The notes: generated from the sequence alone by a model not told the origin. A DNA stretch of 64,000 bases from Armatimonadota bacterium (GCA_031081585.1 JAVHLY010000015.1:1-64000); one strand, 5' to 3'; numbered from the stretch's first letter, positions 1 to 8,331 are shown. Made by a program: numbers and translations.

Positions 1-1
1 G

Positions 2-415
2 CTGAAGGACGGGGTGATCGACGCGGCCTTCATCACCGCGGGCATCCCCACCGCGGCGGTGCAGGACATCGCCGCCGTGCGCGACCTGATGCTCCTGCCC
101 ATCCCCCGGTCGGTGGTGGGGGAACTGGCCACCCGCTACCCGTACTACACGCCGGTCGTCATCCCCGCCAACACCTACCGGGGGCAGGACGCGCCGGTGG
201 AGACGGCGGCGGTGATGGCCATGCTGGTCACGCGCCAGGAGATGGCCGAGGACCTCATCTACAACCTGACCAAAGCGCTGTGGGAGAACCTGGAGCGCCT
301 GCAGGCGGCGCACGCGCGGGGCAAGGACATCAGCCCGGCCACGGCGCGGCGCGGCATGCCGATCACCATGCACGCCGGTGCGCTGCGCTACTACCGGGAG
401 CGCGGGATCCAGTGA
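2..415 (+). CDS. TAXI family TRAP transporter solute receptor, C-terminal part
   Basis: This is the last 137 codons of a gene whose start lies before the window; the frame is open from base 2. The protein would be the extracytoplasmic substrate receptor of a TAXI-type TRAP transporter, which hands organic acids or amino acids to a membrane permease driven by an ion gradient. The family is suggested by the run from 'AAFITAGIP' through the 'LLPI' and 'YPYYTPVVIPA' segments and by the C-terminal 'MPITMHAGALRYYRERG', typical of the last helix of TAXI receptors. The usual length is about 320-340 residues, so more than half is missing upstream. TAXI receptors are normally followed by a fused TRAP permease. 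Here none follows, only about 700 bases without an intact gene. Family assignment is fairly sure; the substrate is unknown. Confidence 0.8.
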   Translation: MKDGVIDAAFITAGIPTAAVQDIAAVRDLMLLPIPRSVVGELATRYPYYTPVVIPANTYRGQDAPVETAAVMAMLVTRQEMAEDLIYNLTKALWENLERLQAAHARGKDISPATARRGMPITMHAGALRYYRERGIQ

Positions 416-1125
416 GGTGAATCCCACCGCATGAAGGGCCCCTGGGCTGCCGCGCCCCTCCTCGGGGTGGGCGACGCCGTCTGGCAGCACGCCGCCGCCC
501 AGGGGCTCCAGGTGGCCGCCCCGCTGGCGGCGGCGGGGCTGGTCTGACGCGCGCGCTGGGGGTCCTGACCGCCGCCGGGTTCGTTGGCGCGGCGGTGCAG
601 GCGCTCGCGCGACCCGGGGCGAGAGCGGCACGCGGAGTGGGGTCGCCGCTCCCTGGCAGCCCCTCGCCGGCTCTGGGCACGGTGCTCGCAGGTGCCGGCG
701 GCACGCTGCTGGCCACGATCGAGGTGGCCACGGCCTCCCTGCGCTGGCTCGGGCTGTACTCGGAGGTCCGTGGGCCTCGTCAGGCTCGCGGGGACGGTGC
801 TGGTAGGCGCAGCCCCCTTCCTGGCGCCGCCCGGTGCGGCCGCTTCCGCCAGGCTCGCCCCGCGGGCTGTCCGGAGCCCGGCCACGTCCACACCGTCGCG
901 CAGGCGCCGCCCTACACCGTGGACGGTGGGGCCGTCCTCACGCCCACCCGTCCTGCCTGCACGGCTGCGCGCCCTCCAGTACTAGCCATGCTCGGCGGGG
1001 CGGCTTGAGGGCCGGCGGAGGGACACGGCCTCCCCGGATGGAAGATCGTCTCGACCCGGATGCCAGACTCGCCGTCCCGGACCCGGTCGGTGGCTGACGG
1101 GGCGGCGGCCAAAGGGGGGAAGGGC
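416..1125. other. Region without a convincing gene
   Basis: About 700 bases between the TAXI receptor and the ACT-domain gene. Open frames exist on both strands, as expected at this base composition, but none has a good ribosome site plus a protein-like composition. A 38-codon frame at 431-547 and short hydrophobic stretches in two plus-strand frames (around 550-640 and 770-840) could be the worn-down remains of a TRAP permease or of its small companion protein. That is only a position-based suspicion. Confidence 0.3.
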
Positions 1126-1497
1126 ATGCCGACGGATCTCACGGTCGTCGTAGAAGACCGTCCCGGCCGGCTGGCCGACGTGGGCGAGGCGCTGGGGCGT
1201 GCGGGCGTGAACATCGAGGGGCTCGCCGCCACTACCGGGGGAGGGCAGGGCACCATTCACCTCCTCGTCGAGGACGCTGCCGCCGCTCGCCGGGCGCTGG
1301 AGCAGGCCGGGATCCCCGTCCAGTCGTCGCGGGAGGTGCTGGTCGTGGAGGTGGTCGACCGGCCGGGGGCGCTGGGGGAGCTGGCGCGGCGCATCGCCAA
1401 CGCCGGGGTGAACATCGACCTGGCCTACCTGGCCACCCGCACGCGCCTGGTGCTCGGGTCCCCGGACCTGGAGCGGATGCGCGCGGCCATCAGGTGA
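1126..1497 (+). CDS. Small protein with two ACT-like domains
   Basis: A 123-residue cytoplasmic protein. The first half, beginning 'TDLTVVVEDRPGRLADVGEAL', and the second, with 'VVDRPGALGELARRIANAGVNI', both have the D-R-P-G-x-L pattern of ACT ligand-binding domains, so it is an ACT-ACT protein with no attached enzyme. Such proteins usually bind amino acids and act as regulators or sensors. I chose the ATG at 1126, preceded by a GGGGGAAGGG ribosome site; an in-frame ATG at 1060 would add 22 residues unlike the family. The last codons are part of a 14-base direct repeat that is copied just beyond the stop. No partner enzyme lies next to it, so the ligand cannot be named. Confidence 0.75.
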   Translation: MPTDLTVVVEDRPGRLADVGEALGRAGVNIEGLAATTGGGQGTIHLLVEDAAAARRALEQAGIPVQSSREVLVVEVVDRPGALGELARRIANAGVNIDLAYLATRTRLVLGSPDLERMRAAIR

Positions 1498-1517
1498 ACG
1501 GGGGCGGCCATCAGGTG
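1483..1517. repeat. 14-base direct repeat across the ACT gene stop codon
   Basis: GCGGCCATCAGGTG occurs at 1483-1496 and again at 1504-1517, a period of 21 bases. The first copy holds the last codons and the first two bases of the stop of the ACT-domain gene; the second lies in the short gap before the glutaredoxin gene. It looks like a small tandem duplication of a gene end. Confidence 0.75.
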
Positions 1518-1562
1518 GACAGGTGAGGAACGGCTGACAACCGGGGAAACATTCTGGATGCG

Positions 1563-1850
1563 ATGGGGCTTGCGGTCACGATCTACCGTCAGCCGGGGTG
1601 CACCTTCTGCGACCAGGCGCGCGCCTGGCTCCAGGCGCATCAGGTCCCGTTTGCCGAGCGGGACCTGACCCAGGACCCGCTGGCCCGCAGCGAGCTGGCG
1701 CGCATGGGGGTCTTCGACGGTCCGGCGATCGTCGTGGCGGGACAGGTTTTCCTGTCCTTCGACCCCGACGCACTGAGGGCGGCCCTGAGCCAGGACGTGC
1801 GCGGCACCCCCGCGGAGCGGCGGGCGGCCCGCACCGACCAGGGGCCCTGA
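1563..1850 (+). CDS. Glutaredoxin-like protein
   Basis: A 95-residue protein with a thioredoxin fold of the glutaredoxin/NrdH type. It begins with a beta strand and the redox motif C13-T-F-C16 in 'QPGCTFCDQAR', followed by a helix, then the 'FDGPAIVV' strand with the cis-proline of the fold. It probably reduces disulfides or glutathionylated and bacillithiolated thiols in the cytoplasm. The C-terminal 20 residues are a charged tail beyond the domain. The gene stands alone on the plus strand between the ACT gene and a convergent broken STAS gene, so its reductant and target cannot be inferred from context. Confidence 0.8.
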   Translation: MGLAVTIYRQPGCTFCDQARAWLQAHQVPFAERDLTQDPLARSELARMGVFDGPAIVVAGQVFLSFDPDALRAALSQDVRGTPAERRAARTDQGP

Positions 1851-1868
1851 CGCAGCACCGTCGCCGCC

Positions 1869-2236
1869 TCACGATGCCGTGGCCGGGGGCTCGACTCCGC
1901 CCTCGCGCCGCAGTTCGGTCAGGGCCTCCGCCTGCGATGACGCGACGGGAGCGATGCGGGCGAAGCCGACCACGTCCAGCACGCGCCGGACGCCAGTAGG
2001 GGCGGCGCACACGGCGACGGGCACGCGCAGGCGCCGGCAGGTCTGGCAGAACTCCTCCAGGACGCGTACCCCTCTGGCGTCCAGGTAGTCGATCCCGCTC
2101 AGATCCAGGAGGATCGGGCGACTGCGATCCAGCCCGTCCAGGACGTGGCGGAGGAGGGGGCGCTCGTCATGTCGATCTCCCCCTCGATGACGAGGACGGT
2201 GACCTCCTCGACCTGCTCGGTCCGCCAGCGCAGCAT
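1869..2236 (-). pseudogene. STAS-domain anti-anti-sigma-like gene with a frameshift
   Basis: Reading from the ATG at 2236, the first frame gives a STAS N-terminus (residues such as 'VTVLVIEGEIDMTSAP'). The frame must then shift by one base, near the five-G run at 2156-2160, to continue as 'LLRHVLDGLDRSRPILLDL' and 'SGIDYLDARGVRVLEEF', which carry the conserved strand-D-x-S/G-x-x-x-L-D core of anti-sigma-factor antagonists. The second frame ends at 1869. One added base would give an intact protein of about 122 residues, the normal size for a SpoIIAA-like protein. It would take part in partner switching with an anti-sigma factor kinase. Either the gene is inactivated or one base was lost from the homopolymer in sequencing. 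No kinase or phosphatase partner lies nearby. Confidence 0.75.
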
Positions 2237-2328
2237 CTGCCTGTTCCGGGGAACACGGTCATTGTGCGCCGCACGCTCTCCCCCGTCCTAGCCCGGAGAA
2301 CCGGCTACCTTCCTCGAGCGACGGCGAC

Positions 2329-2437
2329 CGGCCACGGGCGCGGGGCTCGGCCACCGGCGCGGTCCAGCCACCGGCACGGGGCCGGCCACTGGCTGGCGCG
2401 GCCCGGCCACGAGCGCGGGCTCGGTCACGGGCGCGAC
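2329..2437. repeat. Degenerate tandem repeat, about 18-20 bases per unit
   Basis: About six imperfect copies of a CGGCCACSGGCGCGG-like unit stand in the gap between the broken STAS gene and the Na/Pi-like gene. The copies vary in length by a few bases, so no protein frame is kept. The rest of the 2237-2592 gap shows no gene. Confidence 0.6.
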
Positions 2438-2592
2438 GAGGGGAAAGCCTCACCGGGGACGGAGACACGGTGGCGCTCGAGCACGAGCTCCATCACGACG
2501 TCGCAGCGGTCTTCCGCACGTGTGGCTGCGAGGACGTGCGGACGGTTGGACCGGTAGCGCGCCGCCGGAGTCCCAGCGGCCGCGGGGGCCGG

Positions 2593-3528
2593 CTAGAGCA
2601 GCAGCAGCGCCAGCGGGACCAGGGCGAGGGTCGCCACGAAGAGGGAGAAGCGCAGCCGGCTCGTCGTCACCCGTTTGTTGAAGGCCAGCAGCGCGTCCCG
2701 GTAGGGACGGAACCCCAGCACCAGGACCGCCAGCGAGACCAGCGCCACCGAGACCATCTCCGTCAGGACGATGGTGAAGGCCACCGGCGTGCGGACAAGC
2801 AGCGAGGCGAAGGGCGTGTCCACGAAGGTGGAGATGTTCGCGCCCATGATGTAGGGGATGACGTGCCCACGCCTGATGTACCCTCGGGCGGCGAGCGGGA
2901 CGAGCAGGGAGAGGGAGACCGAGACGGAAAGGGTCACCGAGGTCACCAGCAGGCCGAGCGCAAAGGTGGTGAAGGGGCGGGCGAGCCACCGGCCCCACCG
3001 CTGCTCGACGATGTCGCTACGGACCTCGGGGAGCACGCGGTCGAACAGGCGAAAGGCTCCCAGCATCGTGGCGAACCCCAGGGCGAAGACCGCCAGGCCG
3101 GGCAGCTGGGCACGGGCTGAGGCGGTGAGCGGGTCGAAGAGGAGGTCGATCACGGAGGCGAGGAGGACCGGCGAGCCGAAGCGCACGCCGTCCAGCCATC
3201 CCGCCCGCAGGGCGAGGGCTCCCAGCGCCATCGCCGGCAGGTAGATCGTGGCCGTCGTGACCATGGAGATCACCCACCCGAAGCCCAGGACGTTGGCCAC
3301 GCCGTGGACGGACAGCCCCTGGAGGATACCGGTCAGGCCGCGGGCCCCGGTCTTCAGCAGCTCGATCGCCAGGATGAAGAGGAAGAAGGCCCCGGCGCCG
3401 AGCAGCAGGCCCGTCAGCCGGCGGAGGGTGCCGGTCGGCGCCGCCGGGACCTCGACCGGGGGACAGGTGAGGGGGCGGACCGCCAGGCGGGCGCGCCGGA
3501 CGGCGCTGGCACGGGCCGGCAGGTGCAT
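2593..3528 (-). CDS. Na+/Pi-cotransporter-like membrane protein, possibly internally shortened
   Basis: A 311-residue integral membrane protein with about seven to eight hydrophobic segments. The stretch 'YIMGANISTFVDTPFAS' (about residues 228-244) resembles the G-A-N-I/T core repeat of sodium:phosphate symporters (PF02690). The N-terminal third ('FLFILAIELLKTGARGL') also fits that family. The family normally has two inverted core repeats. Here the segment between 'LGFGWVISMV' and 'TTATIYLPAM' seems too short to hold the first one, so I suspect an internal deletion of some tens of residues; that is from memory of the family, not an alignment. It would move phosphate or another anion across the inner membrane if functional. 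It stands alone. Confidence 0.55.
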   Translation of the reverse strand: MHLPARASAVRRARLAVRPLTCPPVEVPAAPTGTLRRLTGLLLGAGAFFLFILAIELLKTGARGLTGILQGLSVHGVANVLGFGWVISMVTTATIYLPAMALGALALRAGWLDGVRFGSPVLLASVIDLLFDPLTASARAQLPGLAVFALGFATMLGAFRLFDRVLPEVRSDIVEQRWGRWLARPFTTFALGLLVTSVTLSVSVSLSLLVPLAARGYIRRGHVIPYIMGANISTFVDTPFASLLVRTPVAFTIVLTEMVSVALVSLAVLVLGFRPYRDALLAFNKRVTTSRLRFSLFVATLALVPLALLLL

Positions 3529-3747
3529 ACGTCGGGTAGCGTAGCGGCGCGGCAGGGAGGCTCCCCCTCACCCGTCCGGCCGATCTTGCTCCTCCCGCCA
3601 GGCAGGGTTCACCTGGCAGCGTAGGACTCGCCGGGCGCCGCCCGGGAGGCATCGGCTCGATCGCGACCACGCGGGCGGGGAGCGGCCCGCCCAGCCGCCT
3701 CGGACGACGACAGGGAGCGGGGCGGTGTCTGACGAACACACCACCGC

Positions 3748-4044
3748 ATGATCGTCGTGCGCACCTGGTTCCGCACCAAGTGGGGCGCGGCCAGCACCGT
3801 CGTCGAGCTCCTCAAGGGTCTCTCCGTGACGATGGCCGACGAGCGGCGTGCCCGCATCTACACCGACCTCTCCGGGGAGCTCTTCACCGTGACCTGGGAG
3901 ACCGAGTGGCCGAGCCTCGCCGCCTATGAGGAGGCCTTCGAGGCGCTGCGCCAGCAGGAGGAGTACCGCGACCTGATGGTGGAGATCGCGGACCTGGTCG
4001 AGGTGGGGGGCCGGGACTTCCTCCTGCGCCGGTGGCCCGAGTAG
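3748..4044 (+). CDS. Small alpha/beta-barrel-type protein of unknown function
   Basis: A 98-residue protein. The pattern of a first strand ('IVVRTWFRTKWG'), a helix ('STVVELLKGL'), then 'ELFTVTWETEWPSLAAYEEAFEAL' followed by a charged helix resembles small dimeric ferredoxin-like barrel proteins (NIPSNAP / antibiotic-biosynthesis monooxygenase type). These range from stress proteins to cofactor-free oxygenases. No catalytic residue is evident. The gene is followed after 22 bases by the metallopeptidase gene and may be co-transcribed with it and the MBL hydrolase. I do not know its function. Confidence 0.6.
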   Translation: MIVVRTWFRTKWGAASTVVELLKGLSVTMADERRARIYTDLSGELFTVTWETEWPSLAAYEEAFEALRQQEEYRDLMVEIADLVEVGGRDFLLRRWPE

Positions 4045-4066
4045 GTCGCGGCCCCGGTGGGTCCGC

Positions 4067-4447
4067 ATGGGGCTCCGGTTGAGCCGGCGGCGCTTCGAGC
4101 AGCTCGTCCTGGAGGCCCTGGAGAGCATCCCGCTCCCTCTGCGGCAGCGGATGGAGAACGTGGCGGTCGTGGTGGAGGCCTGGCCCACGCCCGAGCAGCT
4201 GGCCAGCGTGGGGCTGGGGCCGGACGACCTCCTGTTCGGCCTGTACGAGGGGACGCCGCTCGTGGAGCGGGGCGTGCTGGCCGAGCCGCTGCTGCCCGAC
4301 CGGATCACCATCTTCCAGGGGCCGCTGGAGGAGGCCTGCGACACGGAGGAGGAGATCCGCGAGGAGGTCCGCACGACCATCATCCACGAGGTCGCCCACC
4401 ACTTCGGCTTCGACGAGGAACGGCTCGCCGAGCTCGGGTACGAGTAG
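4067..4447 (+). CDS. Minimal zincin metallopeptidase family protein (DUF1025 type)
   Basis: A 126-residue protein of the PF06262 family, a small protease-like fold. The zinc site H107-E-V-A-H111 followed by 'HFGFDEERL' matches the HExxHxxGxxD pattern of the family. The N-terminal 'RRRFEQLVLEALESIPLPLRQ' is also typical. Family members are near this length, so the gene is complete. The biological substrate of the family is not established. The 3' end around 4432-4467 shows a weak 20-base tandem similarity across its stop codon. The gene lies between two short plus-strand genes and 30 bases before the MBL hydrolase. Confidence 0.85.
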   Translation: MGLRLSRRRFEQLVLEALESIPLPLRQRMENVAVVVEAWPTPEQLASVGLGPDDLLFGLYEGTPLVERGVLAEPLLPDRITIFQGPLEEACDTEEEIREEVRTTIIHEVAHHFGFDEERLAELGYE

Positions 4448-4477
4448 CCGGGCTCGGGGACGGGTGAGGGAGGCGGC

Positions 4478-5245
4478 GTGCTCGTCAAGGTCCTGCGCAG
4501 CGGCAGCGGCGGGAATGCCTGCTACGTCGAGCTGGGCGGCACCCGCCTCCTGGTGGACGCCGGCGTGCCGCTCGAGGTCGTCGCGCGCGAGCTGGCCCCG
4601 CTGCACATCACCCCGGCGGACCTGGACGCGGTGCTGCTGACCCACGAGCACGACGACCACGCCCGGGGCGCGGGCGCCGTGGCCCGCCTAGCCGCCGCCC
4701 CCGTGCTGGCCACCGCAGCGACGTTGCAGGCGGCGGCGCGCTTCCTCACCGGCGATCTGGGCGAGCCGATCCAGGCCGGTGGCGCCCTGCGCGTGGGCGC
4801 GTTGACGGTGGAGGCCTTCCCGGTCCCGCACGATGCCGCCGACCCGGTGGGGTTCCGGCTGACCGGGCCTGACGGCGTGGTGGTGATCGCCGTGGACCTG
4901 GGCGCGCCCACCGGGGCGCTGCGCGAGCGCGTGGCCGACGCGGACGTCCTGGTGCTGGAGGCCAACTACGACCTGCGCCTGCTGGGCGTGAGCGGCTACC
5001 CCTGGTTCCTGAAGAACCGCATCATCGCCCCCACGGGACACCTCTCCAACGAAGGCGCCGCCCTGGCGGCTTCCTGGGCGCCGCGCGCCCGTGCCGTCGT
5101 GCTCACCCACCTGAGCGAGGTGAACAACCTGGCCCCGCTGGCGCGTGACGTCGTCCTCGAGGCCCGGAGGCGCGAGGGGCTGCCGGCCGCGCGCGTCGAG
5201 GCGGTCCGCCCCAACGCCGCCGGCCCGCCGATCGCCCTGGCCTGA
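4478..5245 (+). CDS. MBL-fold metallohydrolase of the YycJ/WalJ type
   Basis: A 255-residue cytoplasmic metallo-beta-lactamase-fold protein. The N-terminal 'VKVLRSGSGGNACYVELG' and the metal motif T-H56-E-H58-D-D60-H61 are characteristic, as are 'GHLSNEGAA' and 'LTHLSEVNN' near the C-terminus, the signature that sets the YycJ family apart from other MBL hydrolases. In Firmicutes YycJ has been linked to DNA repair and exonuclease activity and to the WalK/WalR locus; no walKR genes are present here. Translation starts at GTG 4478 after a GGGAGGCGG ribosome site. The enzyme class is secure, the substrate inferred only from the family. Confidence 0.85.
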   Translation: MLVKVLRSGSGGNACYVELGGTRLLVDAGVPLEVVARELAPLHITPADLDAVLLTHEHDDHARGAGAVARLAAAPVLATAATLQAAARFLTGDLGEPIQAGGALRVGALTVEAFPVPHDAADPVGFRLTGPDGVVVIAVDLGAPTGALRERVADADVLVLEANYDLRLLGVSGYPWFLKNRIIAPTGHLSNEGAALAASWAPRARAVVLTHLSEVNNLAPLARDVVLEARRREGLPAARVEAVRPNAAGPPIALA

Positions 5246-5296
5246 GGGTCCCCCCGGCATCGTGCCGTCCCGCACCGGACCTGCGCTCCGGGGATC

Positions 5297-5363
5297 GGCG
5301 GGAACTGAGAGCGGGGTCGACGGTGGGAACTGAGAGGACGGCGGGAACCGAGAGGGGGTCGAC
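5297..5363. repeat. Tandem repeat before the glycerate kinase gene
   Basis: Three imperfect copies of GGCGGGAACTGAGAG..GGTCGAC lie at 5297-5321, 5322-5339 (shortened) and 5340-5363. The purine-rich part of the last copy serves as the probable ribosome site for the next gene. An in-frame GTG at 5323 lies inside the repeat and is unlikely to be the real start. Confidence 0.75.
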
Positions 5364-5367
5364 GGCG

Positions 5368-6804
5368 GTGGCTGATCGGCGGCAGATGCGCGCCCTCCCG
5401 CACACTTTCTTCCAGGGCCGCCAGACGGCCGGACTGCGCCGGGACGCCGTCGCGGTGCTCTGGGCCGCCCTCGACGCCGCCGACGCCGGCGGTGCGGTGC
5501 GGCGGGCGCTCGTGCGGGAAGGAGGCCGCCTCGACGCCGCCGGCGAGGTCCTCGACCTCGACGCGGTGCGGCACGTCTGGGTCACCGGCGGCGGCAAGGC
5601 GGCGGCGGCGATGGCCGCGGCCGTCGAGGAGGTCCTGGAGGACCGGCTCAGCGGCGGCGTCGTGGCCGTGAAGTACGGCCACGTCGTCCCCACCCGCCGG
5701 GTGCGCGTCCTGGAGGCCGGACACCCTCACCCTGATGCCGCCGGCGTCGCCGCGGGGGAAGCGGTGATCCGCCTGGCGCGGCAGGCGGATGCCGACGACC
5801 TGGTCCTGGTGCTCCTCTCCGGCGGCGGGTCGGCCCTGCTGACCGCACCCGCCCCCGGCGTCACGCTGGAGGACAAGCGGGAGGTCACCGACCTCCTCCT
5901 GCGGGCCGGCGCGCCGATCGGCGAGCTCAACGCCGTCCGCAAGCACCTCTCCCGCCTGAAAGGCGGCTGGCTGGCCCGGCACCTCGCCCCGGCGCGGTCG
6001 GTGACGCTCGCCCTCTCCGACGTGCTCGGCAACCCGCTGGACGTGATCGCCTCGGGCCCGACCGTCCCCGACCCCACCACCTTCGCCGATGCCCTCGAGG
6101 TCCTCTCCCGACGGGGCGTGCTCCAGCGCGTGCCCCTCGGGGCGCGCGCCTACCTGGAGAGCGGCCGGGCGGGACGCCACCCCGAGACGCCCAAGCCCGG
6201 CGACCCCGTCTTCGCCCTGGCGCGGGCCGCCGTCGTCGCGGACCTCCGGCGGGCGGTCGAGGCCGCCGCCAGACGGGCCGGCGAGCTCGGCTATCTCACC
6301 TCGGTCCTCTCGGTCACCGTCGAGGGGGAGGCCCGGGAGGCCGGGCGCGCCTTCGGGCGGCTCCTGCGCGCCGTGCGCGAGGGACGTGCGCCTCCAGGTG
6401 ATCGGGAGGGTGGCCGGTGGGAAAGGAGAGAGGGGCGGCCGGTCTGCCTGCTCCAGGGCGGGGAGACCACCGTCACGGTGCGCGGGCCCGGCCGGGGCGG
6501 GCGGAACCAGGAGTTCGCGCTGGGTGCCGCCCTGGAGCTCGACGGCCTCCCCGGCGTGCTCGTGCTGGCCGCGGGGACCGACGGCACCGACGGTCCCACC
6601 GACGCCGCGGGCGCGGTGGCCGACGGCACGACCCTGGCCCGCGCGCGGGCCCGCGGGCTCGACCCGCTGGCCGCCCTGGAGCGGAACGACGCTTATCCCT
6701 TCTTCGAGGCGCTGGGGGACCTGGTCGTCACCGGACCGACGCTCACCAACGTGAACGACCTGATGGTGGGGCTGGTGGAGCCGGTCGACATTGACGATAG
6801 GTAA
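5368..6804 (+). CDS. Glycerate 2-kinase, MOFRL family
   Basis: A 478-residue enzyme that phosphorylates D-glycerate with ATP to 2-phosphoglycerate, the exit step of glyoxylate/tartronate-semialdehyde routes. Family marks are 'GGGKAAAAMA' near the N-terminus, 'VLLSGGGSALL', 'NAVRKHLSRLKGG', 'LSDVLGNPLDVIASGPT', and in the MOFRL C-terminal domain 'RGGRNQEFALG' and 'GTDGTDGPTDAAGA'. I chose GTG 5368, eight bases after GAGAGGGGG; ATG 5386 is also possible. A stretch of about 15 residues near 345-360 ('PPGDREGGRWERRE') looks inserted between conserved blocks. Its relevance grows with the glycolate oxidase and malate synthase genes 30 kb away, which also handle glyoxylate. GlgA follows 24 bases downstream. 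Confidence 0.9.
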   Translation: MADRRQMRALPHTFFQGRQTAGLRRDAVAVLWAALDAADAGGAVRRALVREGGRLDAAGEVLDLDAVRHVWVTGGGKAAAAMAAAVEEVLEDRLSGGVVAVKYGHVVPTRRVRVLEAGHPHPDAAGVAAGEAVIRLARQADADDLVLVLLSGGGSALLTAPAPGVTLEDKREVTDLLLRAGAPIGELNAVRKHLSRLKGGWLARHLAPARSVTLALSDVLGNPLDVIASGPTVPDPTTFADALEVLSRRGVLQRVPLGARAYLESGRAGRHPETPKPGDPVFALARAAVVADLRRAVEAAARRAGELGYLTSVLSVTVEGEAREAGRAFGRLLRAVREGRAPPGDREGGRWERREGRPVCLLQGGETTVTVRGPGRGGRNQEFALGAALELDGLPGVLVLAAGTDGTDGPTDAAGAVADGTTLARARARGLDPLAALERNDAYPFFEALGDLVVTGPTLTNVNDLMVGLVEPVDIDDR

Positions 6805-6828
6805 ACGCGACCGATACCCTGGGGAGCA

Positions 6829-8289
6829 GTGAAGGTCCTCTTCGCGGTCGCCGAGGCCGTCCCTTACGTGAAAACCGGCGGGCTGGCCGACGTCGCGGGG
6901 GCGCTGCCCGCGGCCCTGCGGGGGCTGGGGCACGACGTCCGCCTGGTCCTGCCCCGCTACCGGGCCGTCTCACCGGCGGGGCTGGACCGGGCGCAGCCGT
7001 TGCGCCTGCCCATCGGCGGTCGCACCGTCGAGGGGGCGGTGCTCACCACCACGTCGCCCGCCGGCGTGCCCGTCTACTTCGTCGACTGCCCGCCGTTCTT
7101 CGACCGCCCCGGGGTGTACGGCGACGGCGTGCGCGACTACGAGGACAACCTCGTGCGCTTCGCCTTCTTCAGCCAGGCGGCGCTGGTGGTGGCCGAGACG
7201 CTCTTCGCCCCCGACCTGGTCCACGCGCACGACTGGCACGCCGCGCTCGTGGCCGCCTACGTCCACCGGCGGCGCTGCACCCGCCAGCCCGCCTGGCCGG
7301 TGCTCTTCACGGTCCACAACGTGGCGATGCAGGGGGTCTTCCCCGGCGAGCAGTTCGGCTTCCTCGGGCTGCCCGCCGAGTACTTCACTCCGGAGGGGCT
7401 GGAGTTCTGGGGCCAGGTGAACTGTCTCAAGGCGGGGCTCGTCTACGCCGATGTGCTCAGCACGGTGAGCGAGACCTACGCGCGGGAGATCCAGACGCCG
7501 GAGTACGGGGCCGGGCTCGACGGGGTTCTGCGGCGGCGCAGCGCCGACCTCTTCGGCGTCCTCAACGGCGTCGACTACACCCGCTGGGACCCGCGGGTGG
7601 CCCCCCACCTGCCGGCCCGGTACGGCCCCGACGACCTGGAGGGTAAGCGGCGGTGCAAACGGGCGCTGCAACGCGAGCGCGGCCTGCGTCCTCTGCCCTA
7701 CGCCCCGCTGGTGGGGATGGTCAGCCGCCTCACCGAGCAGAAGGGCTGCGATCTCGTCACGGCCGTGCTCCCCTGGCTCGTGGCGCAGGGAGCGCAGTTC
7801 GTCCTCCTGGGCACCGGTGAAGCCCGCTACCAGGAGCGGTTCGAGGCGCTGGCGCGCGCCCACCCCCGTCGCGTCGCCGTGGCCTTCGGCTTCGACGAGC
7901 CGCTGGCCCACCGCATCGAGGCCGGGGCGGACTTTTTCCTCATGCCCTCGCGCTTCGAACCGTCGGGGTTGAACCAGCTCTACAGCATGCGCTACGGGAC
8001 GCTGCCCGTGGTGCGGCGCACCGGCGGGCTGGCGGACTCGGTGGTCGATGCGACCCCCGACGCCGTGGCCCAGGGGCGGGCGACCGGGTTCGTCTTCGAC
8101 GCCTACGCCCCGGAGGCGCTGCAGACCGCGCTGAGCCGGGCCCTGGCGGCCTACCGCGACGGGCCCACCTGGTACCGGCTGCAGCAGACGGCCATGCGGC
8201 AGGACTTCTCCTGGGACCGGAGCGCCCGGCGCTACGCCGACCTCTACGCGCTGACGGTCGAGCGGGCGCAGGCGGCCGCGCTCCACTGA
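6829..8289 (+). CDS. glgA: Glycogen (starch) synthase GlgA
   Basis: A 486-residue GT5 glycosyltransferase that adds glucose from ADP- or UDP-glucose to a growing alpha-1,4-glucan. The substrate-binding K15-T-G-G-L motif is present, and the protein keeps 'HAHDWHAALVAAY', 'GVLNGVDYTRWDP' and, in the second Rossmann domain, 'MPSRFEPSGLNQLYSMRYG' with the catalytic glutamate. The length is that of bacterial GlgA. The GTG start at 6829 follows a GGGGAG site. It is followed at 42 bases by alpha-glucan phosphorylase, so synthesis and breakdown of the same polymer are paired. No ADP-glucose pyrophosphorylase (GlgC) is in the window. Confidence 0.95.
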   Translation: MKVLFAVAEAVPYVKTGGLADVAGALPAALRGLGHDVRLVLPRYRAVSPAGLDRAQPLRLPIGGRTVEGAVLTTTSPAGVPVYFVDCPPFFDRPGVYGDGVRDYEDNLVRFAFFSQAALVVAETLFAPDLVHAHDWHAALVAAYVHRRRCTRQPAWPVLFTVHNVAMQGVFPGEQFGFLGLPAEYFTPEGLEFWGQVNCLKAGLVYADVLSTVSETYAREIQTPEYGAGLDGVLRRRSADLFGVLNGVDYTRWDPRVAPHLPARYGPDDLEGKRRCKRALQRERGLRPLPYAPLVGMVSRLTEQKGCDLVTAVLPWLVAQGAQFVLLGTGEARYQERFEALARAHPRRVAVAFGFDEPLAHRIEAGADFFLMPSRFEPSGLNQLYSMRYGTLPVVRRTGGLADSVVDATPDAVAQGRATGFVFDAYAPEALQTALSRALAAYRDGPTWYRLQQTAMRQDFSWDRSARRYADLYALTVERAQAAALH

Positions 8290-8331
8290 GCGTCCCGGGG
8301 CTCACACCCAGCGAGAGCGAGGTGGCGTGCC

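Noticed and set aside
584-1008. Overlapping open frames between the TAXI receptor and the ACT gene
   Set aside because: Composition is not protein-like, no ribosome site, and several frames are open on both strands at once.
4996-6933. Long minus-strand open frame across glycerate kinase
   Set aside because: Low-complexity Gly/Arg/Gln composition and no motif; the plus-strand kinase explains the region.
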